A stretch of DNA of 13,397 bases. Origin: Dictyocoela muelleri. Its lineage: Eukaryota > Microsporidia. Position 1 is the stretch's first letter; each line of letters begins with the position of its first letter. The notes under the pieces are model-generated. The model saw only the letters and a program-made list of their open reading frames with translations, did no database searches and was not told the origin of the DNA. A program made the translations under genes and the position numbers. The DNA lies in the NCBI GenBank assembly GCA_016256075.1, contig SDVU01000439.1:1-13397 (forward strand), written 5' to 3'. Positions 8,323 to 13,397 of the stretch are shown piece after piece.

Positions 8323-9339
8323 AAAAATATTCTTAAATATGGGTATGCATAATTTTACAATAAACGATATCCTAGAAAGAACATATTCAATGAATAATCT
8401 TGATTTTATACAATTTTTGTTTCAGTACAGGCTTTTAAAATCTTCAATCTTGTGTGTAGGTTGTGATAATTACATGCAATTTGTTCTATTTAAGCGAAAT
8501 GTGGACGGATTTGCATGGAGATGTTTCACTAGAACATGCGTGGAATATAAAAAGTATAAAACAATACGCCTAGGTTGATTTTTCGATGGATTTAACATCG
8601 AATTAGAATTTATTTTTAAAGTTGTAATTTTGAGGTTGAAAAGGGACGGTTTGACGAAAATAGTGGAATTTTTAGGAAACAAGAAAGTCAATAGCATACG
8701 TAGGATAATTAACAAATTCACGATCTTATACCTAATAGTGATTTTAGTGATGATAAATTTGGAGACCTGGACTTATTGTACAAATAGATGAAACTATGTT
8801 AAACTATAAGTGCAAAAGTCATCGAGGTAGATCACCACAAAATAGAACAGATGCTCTATGTATTGTTGAGTGCATAGGCGGTATTCAGAGGGCATACGCA
8901 TGTATAATCTCCGACAAGAAAATGGAGACAATCGTACCAATTATAAACAACGTTGTGACACCAGGTTCAATAATTTGGACAGATGAACATCGATCCTATA
9001 GTAGACTAAGTGATAATTTTGAGCACTCTACAGTGTGCCACAAGTACGAGTTCGTAAACTATAATACCGGGACGAACACCCAGGCAATCAAATCCTTTAA
9101 TAACTGTTTGAAGTATGAAATAAAAAACCAAAAAACGTCTTAACAGTTAAAAGAGCGAGTTTTCTAAAAATATTCTTATTCTTTTATAATAATAAGAATA
9201 ATTTATTGGAGATGGGATTAAAATTGTATAAAAATTAATTAATTAACTTATGTATATTTATTTATATTTTTGAAACAATTAGACCATGGGGGGGGTAAAT
9301 TTGGGCAGTGAGTAGCTTTGGAATAAATTTGGGCAGTGA
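8273..9339 (+). mobile_element. Merlin-1 DNA transposon (IS1595/ISXO2 type)
   Basis: The left TIR is tcactgcccaaatttaccc (8273-8293). Inverted TIR copies occur at 8301-8321, at 9291-9311 and, shortened, at 9325-9339. The element encloses one transposase pseudogene and is about 1.07 kb, the same size as the other two Merlin elements here. Taking 9339 as the right end gives flanks at 8265-8272 (ataccgaa) and from 9339 (atccgaaaa) that share at/ccgaa, a possible decayed 8-9 bp target-site duplication of the size expected for Merlin. The left end is a perfect 22-bp palindrome with a 7-base loop (8272-8322). The right end has two TIR copies in tandem. Confidence 0.85.
8339..9142 (+). pseudogene. 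Merlin-1 transposase, broken
   Basis: The N-terminal zinc ribbon lies at about 8440-8545 (LCVGC, then WRCFTRTC). The first open frame ends at a TGA at 8576. A central piece (about 8580-8720) continues in the same frame past that stop, and a frameshift follows near 8740-8760. The DDE domain then reads LIVQIDETM, with the first catalytic Asp at 8787-8789 (a TAA at 8754 bounds this frame), and GSIIWTDEH, with the second Asp at 8982-8984. The final motif is TNTQAIKSFNN, where the third catalytic residue, normally Glu, is Lys (codon 9090-9092, aaa). The protein would bind the TIRs and cut and paste the element. At least one stop, one frameshift and one lost catalytic residue make it inactive. The long open C-terminal frame (8796-9142) suggests moderate age. 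Confidence 0.85.
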
Positions 9340-9390
9340 TCCGAAAATTCTAGTAAGATATAAGTAGGAGCAAAAAATGAGACAAATAAT

Positions 9391-9648
9391 TTGATTTTAT
9401 TTTTAAAATATTTTAAAAAAATATTTATTAAATGTGAAAAAACATCAGTTCCTTCATATAATATCGAATTTTGGTCGCGTTATTTGAGGATTATTTTAGG
9501 TTTACCTAAAACAATTAGCGTTGCTGAACCAATTAATAGATATATAAATCAATATACCATGATAAAGCATTCGAACATAGCAATATTTTGTGAAATTTTA
9601 TGCGAAAAAGAAGAAAGACAAGAATATTATTTCATAAGTAAGAAATGA
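9391..9648 (+). pseudogene. MULE transposase, C-terminal fragment
   Basis: An open stretch of about 85 codons ends at a TGA. It contains YNIEFWSRYLRI, LGLPKTISVAEPINRYIN and IKHSNIAIFCEIL. This is the C-terminal MULE pattern W-S ... L-P-K/R-T-T-N-x-x-E ... R-x-h-N ... H-x-N-I-x-x-F, with the usual TTN changed to TIS. The catalytic core is absent: upstream is the right end of Merlin-1, downstream is AT-rich sequence and Merlin-2. It differs from the MULE at 4127-5060, so two MULE families are represented. I read it as a fragment left between two Merlin insertions. No part of this MULE is recognisable on the far side of Merlin-1. Confidence 0.6.
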
Positions 9649-9795
9649 ATCGTATTTACTCATTCCTGATATTGATCACAAAAAGAATATAAATTATAAA
9701 TTCCGGCAAAAAATATTCATTATTCGGTTGATTTTACCATTTTTAAGATATTAGATAGTATCCTTAATATCAAAATAAATAAATAATTTTGGTTC

Positions 9796-9853
9796 TTCAC
9801 CATTTTCTGGGCTACATTTTTTTTTAAAAAAATGTAGCCCAGAAAATGGTGAA
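9796..9853. repeat. Palindromic left end of Merlin-2
   Basis: The arms are the 21-bp TIR core (ttcaccattttctgggctac plus a) followed by a T run, and the exact inverse. The stem is 28 bp with essentially no loop. Imperfect pairing continues a few bases further out on each side. Confidence 0.9.
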
Positions 9854-9926
9854 AAGCAAAAAAAAACTGAATTATAAAAACGAGCTGTTCTCTAGTCTAG
9901 AAACATGCAAAGATTAACTAGTTAAA

Positions 9927-10711
9927 TTGGAAATCTTAAAAGAAGAGTCTGTCTGTACATGTGGATGTGTTTCGAGACTTAAAATTTATAAAGAAGGTGG
10001 TCATGATCGTCTTGTCTATAGATGTTCAAAAAAGGATTGCCAAAAAAGAAATGCTATCTACAAAGAAAATAGATTGCCCTTAAATATCTTTCTGTTTCTT
10101 ATTTTCTTGATTCTCTGCAAATTAGATTACAGGCAAATTAAAATAATTACTGGCGTGGCAATAATACAATAACTAGTTGCAAAAAAAACTTAGGAGTATT
10201 TTTGAGGTCTTAAACATAAAAAATCTTTTAGTTGGAGGTGCCGGCAGAGTTGTTAAGTTGAAGAGACTGTACTCTGTAGAAGAGGAATATTAAGAAACCT
10301 CTCATCTGCAGATTATAATGTTAAAGACACGGTTTGGATACTTGAGATAATAGATCCTTTAGAAAAAAATAGTTTTTATGTGAAGAGGCTTGAGAATAGA
10401 AAGGTTGAAACAATAACAGCGGTTTTGGATTGTTCTATAGGTGTTGGTTCTATACTACATAGTGATGGTTATCCAAGCTACCCAGGAGTTGCATCTAATA
10501 TAAGTCTTATTCACAAGATTGTCAATCATTCCGAAGGTTTTTTAATCAAGAAGGTGTACACACCAATAATATTATGAATTTATGGTCGTGTATGAAATAA
10601 GAAATGCATAAACAACATGGAAGAAAGCGAGTAGATATCGATATATGGCTTGAAGAATTCATGTTTAGACGCAGCTATATTGATGAATCATCTGAAGAGT
10701 CAATACAATAA
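9927..10711 (+). pseudogene. Merlin-2 transposase, broken
   Basis: A zinc ribbon at about 9950-10050 has CTCGC followed by YRCSKKDCQKRNAIY, then a hydrophobic segment and DYRQIKIITGV (helix-turn-helix-like) up to a stop at 10170-10172. After frameshifts (about 10160-10256) the DDE domain reads VEETVL, where the first catalytic Asp has become Glu (10260-10262), then KDTVWILEIID, and LHSDGYPSY with the second Asp at 10464-10466. NHSEGF follows, then a further frameshift near 10550 into HTNNIMNLWSCMK, where the catalytic Glu is Met, and after a stop GRKRVDIDIWLEEFMFRR to a TAA at 10711. The first open frame has no ATG and would start at TTG 9927. At least three frame breaks and two altered catalytic positions mean it is inactive. 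Confidence 0.85.
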
Positions 10712-10860
10712 GTTTTTTATGAACTTATTAAAATTATTTTAAATTAAAAATTTTATTTTTTTAAATAAATGCTAAATTTACTGACAAATATTGAATTTAA
10801 AAGCCCCCCCCCCTTTAATTGTCATTGTAGCCCGGTAAATGGTGAAGCACCAAAGAAAAT

Positions 10861-11240
10861 CTCGATTACGTTTTTTTATATGGTTTTTCGGAAATTTGTG
10901 CAATGTGATAATGGCCTCGAATTTAAAAATGAAATTATAGATAATTTTTGCTTAGAAAAATATAAGATCACGAAGATTTAGCAACCCAGACATCCGCGTT
11001 TAAATGGACAAGTAGAAAGAGCAAATTAGCTTATAGCAAGATGGCTTCAAAGAGATATTTGCCCAAGCGGAAATAAAAATTGAATAAGTCTTTTTGAAAA
11101 AATTAAATTTGATTATAATAAAACTATACATTCTATAACAAAAACACTTTTTTTGTTTTCTAAGAGAAAAAGGGTTATAATAGCTCTTTTATCCCAGATT
11201 ATGATATAAGTTATGAAGAAAATTTAATAGGAAACGATTT
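10861..11240 (+). mobile_element. Integrase-core fossil, retrovirus-like (Ty3/gypsy or related)
   Basis: Contains an integrase catalytic-core region with VQCDNGLEFKNEI (second catalytic Asp region), followed by PRHPRLNGQVERAN (catalytic Glu region) and further similarity to about 11180. The PRHP...GQVERAN form resembles the integrases of gypsy-like elements and of the Ginger/KRBA2 group; the fragment is too short to choose. It is broken, with several interruptions, and appears older than or similar in age to the neighbouring Merlin-2, whose right end lies just before it. The rest of its parent element is not visible. Confidence 0.65.
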
Positions 11241-11741
11241 TTATCTTAAATGAACATAACACAATGCACCTGAAATTATTGATATCTAAAATTTAAAAGT
11301 AGAGTAAAGTTTTAATAAAAAAAGAATTTCATGTAAATGTTAAAACTAAAAAAAATTAGTTTCATTTCATGAAAATTATGTTAGTGTTGTTTTTGAAGTT
11401 ATTTGTTACGGTATATATATGGTAAAATAGGATAAAATAAAAAAAAGATTATTATATTCACAACTGAAAAAAACTAGTTTAAATTTACAATTTATATAGT
11501 AAATTTAAATTTCTTTATTTTATTTTTCCTTTAGTTTCTTCAATTTATAACTTAAATTTTTTTTTGTATGATAAAAAAAAATGCAAAGATAAATTAATAT
11601 AACCTAAAAATATAATTTTGCTTATTTTACTTAATAAAGTGTCAATTTTTTTAAAATATAGAGCAAAAATAAATATGATCTGCTTTTTAAAAATGATTTA
11701 AAAAGATGCTAAATTATGTAAAAAAATAAATTTATGGAGCT
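11241..11741. other. AT-rich stretch without a gene
   Basis: Long A and T runs and no open frame of note. The inverted pair tttaaatttaca / tagtaaatttaaa near 11478-11512 is the only small structure I see. Confidence 0.5.
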
Positions 11742-12313
11742 TGCGCCAAATAAGCTTGCATTTTTGGGGTCTATCCTTTTTTTCAATTTTACCCTCATGT
11801 TTAATAGATAAAAAAAAATCAAAAAAATTCATATAATTAATTTAATAAGAAATTTAAAAGTTTCATTTTTTCATTTTTATTTATCATAAATCTCAAAATA
11901 TACCTATCAATTAGCTTCTCAGTTCTATGACGAAATGAGATTCTTCTTAATATAACTGACCAACAACCTTCGATACTATTAATATGTGTTCCAGTAAAAC
12001 TATCAACAAATTCCTTAGAGTGATTGATGATTTTGCTATTATAAAATCTACATATTTCTACTTCAGAATAACCTCTCAAGACATCAGTATATAAAATTGA
12101 ATCAGAAAAAATAAATCTTCTTAAGAAAGATTTATCTCTTCTTTTGTTCTTTTTTTTGCATCTTTTCAAAATTATTATTCTTTCATTACTTCTTTCTACA
12201 GCACCTAAAATCAATGCCCCATCTACTTTTAGACCTCTTTTATATTTCTTTATACCAAACTTCGATTCATAAATTTCAACAATCTTTTCATTTTCTCCTA
12301 TTCTTTGTATTAT

Positions 12314-12327
12314 TTTATAATACTTTT
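12314..12327. repeat. Target-site duplication of SINE S4, tail side
   Basis: tttataatactttt, identical to 12789-12802. Both copies lie in Merlin-3 transposase sequence. Confidence 0.85.
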
Positions 12328-12724
12328 ATATATATATTACATGCTGACAACATCGTAGCTGCCACTCAAAGAGTTGTCTCCTACCGTGGTCTGTGACCTT
12401 TGGTTCTTGATGTTCTAATAATACGTCACTTCCTAAGCTACCCAGAAGTCCAGCTGTATACGCGATTTTCGTTTTATCAATGACTCAGCAGGATACAGGT
12501 AATTAGTGGCTTTTCATGAATTTTTATTTTTCACTACTTTTTGCCGAGATGCGTCGCCGCACTCATCCCCACACCTAAGAGAGTCCCTTCTGCTTCATTG
12601 TCATATTAGACTAAGTCTTAATCAGCAATACCACACTGAAACAACGGTATATTTTATACTATAATTATATAGTTTTTGACGCTTAATGTCATTCCCTCAT
12701 TATTTATTAAAGAGTGACGTCAGC

Positions 12725-12735
12725 GGGATACAACC
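12725..12735 (-). promoter_or_regulatory. RNA polymerase III box B of SINE S4
   Basis: GGTTGTATCCC on the minus strand resembles the box B consensus GGTTCGANNCC, differing at the C and G positions. Its distance of 33 bases from box A is normal for a tRNA-type promoter. Confidence 0.55.
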
Positions 12736-12768
12736 ACGATACTTAAATTTTACATTCAAGAGTGTTAA

Positions 12769-12779
12769 CCACTGAGCTA
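12769..12779 (-). promoter_or_regulatory. RNA polymerase III box A of SINE S4
   Basis: TAGCTCAGTGG on the minus strand fits the box A consensus TRGYNNANNNG exactly and is the canonical tRNA D-arm sequence. Confidence 0.75.
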
Positions 12780-12788
12780 TCGGACCTC

Positions 12789-12802
12789 TTTATAATACTT
12801 TT
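12789..12802. repeat. Target-site duplication of SINE S4, head side
   Basis: tttataatactttt, identical to 12314-12327. On the sense strand the copies begin with AAAA, as expected for target-primed reverse transcription at a T-rich nick. Confidence 0.85.
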
Positions 12803-12848
12803 CAATAATGTTTGATTTTCTAATACTTTTCAATAATATTTGATTTTT
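12793..12848. repeat. 28-bp tandem duplication in Merlin-3
   Basis: Units 12793-12820 and 12821-12848 (starting taatacttttcaataat) differ at two positions. The unit length is not a multiple of three, so it breaks the transposase frame. The SINE target site overlaps the start of the first unit. Confidence 0.8.
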
Positions 12849-13222
12849 TAATTTTTAAAGTTTTATAAACGACGTGACGGGATATAAGAGACCACTTTTT
12901 AATTAAACACCAGGGATCACGGTCAGCCATTAATCTAAGATAAACAATTTCATTAAATTTTTATCCACTCTACTAGTAAAAATTGTGCCCTGAATACAGA
13001 AAAGATGTTTCTACAATGTTTCTAAGTACAACACACGAAAATATTTTCCTTAGATTGCCCCCTAACTTTTGAACAAATTTTTAAACAAACTTTTTGTGCT
13101 AATTGATGTCAGATATTTGAATGAAAATATTCATTCTCTTTAAATTTTGATTCCATTCAGTGGGACATATGGGTAAAATAAAAAAAAAATAGATCCCCAA
13201 AAATGTAAACTTATTTGGCGCA

Positions 13223-13397
13223 TTAACCAAATTTTTATTTTTATTTAAAAAATCTGCCCCCTAAAGTGTCCCGTTTTAGAATGTCCTGCGCTTAGCGCGC
13301 GACAATTATTAAAATATTTCGGTACTCTATATCCATAGAAGCCAGAAAAAAGTCTCTAAAAATGATAATAAGCAATAGCTAAAAAATACATATTTGA
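13223..13397. other. AT-rich right edge with a GC hairpin
   Basis: A hairpin at 13282-13304 has stems tgtc/gaca and gcgc/gcgc around tta, with a 2x2 internal loop. It lies just outside the right TIR of Merlin-3. The motif tgccccctaa occurs at about 13057 and again at about 13254. No gene is seen. Confidence 0.4.

Larger units (their letters stand above)
9788..10854 (+). mobile_element. Merlin-2 DNA transposon (IS1595/ISXO2 type)
   Basis: The left TIR starts tttggttcttcaccatttt (9788-9817). The right TIR (10826-10854, reversed) matches over 29 bp with three mismatches. Length is 1067 bp, enclosing one transposase pseudogene. The left end is again palindromic: 9796-9825 pairs with 9826-9853. 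No convincing target-site duplication is seen. Its TIR is unrelated to that of Merlin-1 or Merlin-3, so it is a separate family. The integrase fossil follows within about 10 bases of its right end. Confidence 0.85.
12328..12788 (-). mobile_element. tRNA-derived SINE, full-length, with 14-bp target-site duplication (S4)
   Basis: The sense strand is minus. The head (12786-12715) reads GGTCCGATAGCTCAGTGGTT and continues as a decayed tRNA-like sequence with box A and box B. A 390-bp body of unknown origin follows, ending in gtcagcatgtaatatatata. It is flanked by the perfect 14-bp duplication tttataatactttt (12314-12327 and 12789-12802). The head cannot form a normal acceptor stem with its 3' side (only the 5' half is well conserved), so it is not a working tRNA. 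SINEs are transcribed by RNA polymerase III and copied by a LINE reverse transcriptase; no LINE is seen here. The intact duplication and the host being a broken Merlin gene make this the most recent insertion in the window. A solo LTR is less likely, because the duplication is too long and the ends are not TG/CA. Confidence 0.82.
11837..13085 (-). pseudogene. Merlin-3 transposase, interrupted by a SINE
   Basis: Read on the minus strand, a zinc ribbon (about 13075-12985) has CLKIC, then FVCC, a TAG stop, and KHCRNIFSV. A frameshift leads into GTIFTSRVDKN, and another into LMADRDPWCLIKKWSLISRH. A 28-bp tandem duplication (12793-12848) shifts the frame, and the SINE (12328-12788) splits the gene. 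Downstream of the SINE the frame is open to the TAA at 11837-11839. It contains KIVEIYESKFGIKKYKRG, where the first catalytic Asp is Tyr (codon 12271-12269), then LYTDVLRGY with the second Asp, NHSKEFVDSFTGTHINSIEG with the catalytic Glu present, and CWSVILRR. This last 125-residue part is the best-preserved transposase in the window. Inactive, but younger than the MULE and gypsy fossils. Confidence 0.88.
11742..13222 (-). mobile_element. Merlin-3 DNA transposon carrying a SINE insertion
   Basis: Long TIRs bound the element: 11742-11800 and 13165-13222 (inverted). They share tgcgccaaataag, catttttgggg, tctat and ttttaccc in order, with roughly 85% matches over about 58 bp. The span is 1481 bp. 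Subtracting the SINE and one copy of its target-site duplication (475 bp) leaves about 1.0 kb, equal to Merlin-1 and Merlin-2. One transposase pseudogene fills the interior on the minus strand. No clear target-site duplication of the Merlin itself was found. Unlike the other two, its ends are not palindromic. Confidence 0.88.

Noticed and set aside
8470-8721. Minus-strand ORF of 83 codons
   Set aside because: Antisense to the zinc ribbon and central part of the Merlin-1 transposase.
12214-12396. Plus-strand ORF of 60 codons
   Set aside because: Antisense to the Merlin-3 transposase and running into the SINE tail.
12455-12500. Hammerhead-ribozyme-like core in the SINE (CTGCTGAGTC ... ACGAAA on the sense strand)
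   Set aside because: It resembles CUGAUGA...CGAAA, but the required fourth core base is C instead of A, stem II would be very weak, stem III has no room before the closing stem, and the GAAA part is not kept in the other copies.
5085-12660. SINE copies S3 and S4 as the two LTRs of one retrotransposon enclosing the gypsy fossil
   Set aside because: They are in the same orientation and flank the fossil, but S3 is a partial copy, S4 has its own 14-bp target-site duplication inside Merlin-3, two more copies occur to the left, and the head is tRNA-like.
1-13397. CRISPR arrays, bacterial operons, rRNA genes
   Set aside because: No regularly spaced identical repeats with unique spacers, no Shine-Dalgarno-linked gene strings, and no rRNA-like blocks were seen.

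Overview
This is an AT-rich eukaryotic stretch (roughly three quarters A+T by eye) that contains almost no convincing host gene and is essentially a transposon graveyard. The mix of three different Merlin (IS1595/ISXO2-type) DNA transposons, two Mutator-like (MULE) transposase remnants, a Ty3/gypsy fossil and a second integrase fossil, all intronless and Lys/Ile/Asn-rich, is what I would expect in a transposon-rich microsporidian genome. That assignment is an inference from family content and composition; no host marker gene is present to prove it.

Layout. 1-269 holds the possible C-terminal end of an unrecognised host gene. 270-1296 is non-coding. 1297-2265 is a cluster of fold-back elements from one repeat family (one single arm and two inverted pairs), followed by a 31-33 bp minisatellite (2277-2520). 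2708-3525 holds two copies of a second dispersed repeat placed tail to tail; further copies lie at 5085-5278 and 12328-12788. 3913-4137 is a doubtful small hydrophobic ORF. 4127-5060 (minus) is a decayed MULE transposase. 5690-7650 is a heavily broken Ty3/gypsy pol fossil. Then come Merlin-1 (8273-9339), a MULE C-terminal fragment (9391-9648), Merlin-2 (9788-10854), an integrase fossil (10861-11240), and Merlin-3 (11742-13222, minus), which carries a SINE inside it.

The most notable result is the dispersed repeat. Its best copy (12328-12788, sense = minus strand) begins with a tRNA-like head with a perfect RNA polymerase III box A and a recognisable box B, ends in an AT tail, contains no run of four T on its sense strand, and is flanked by a perfect 14-bp target-site duplication inside the Merlin-3 transposase. 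This is the signature of a tRNA-derived SINE mobilised by target-primed reverse transcription, although no LINE is visible in the window to supply the reverse transcriptase.

A second structural oddity is that two unrelated Merlin elements (different terminal inverted repeats, TIRs) both start with a near-perfect palindrome made of the TIR followed by its own inverted copy. All three Merlin transposases are broken and each lacks at least one of the three DDE catalytic residues, so they look immobile unless helped in trans.
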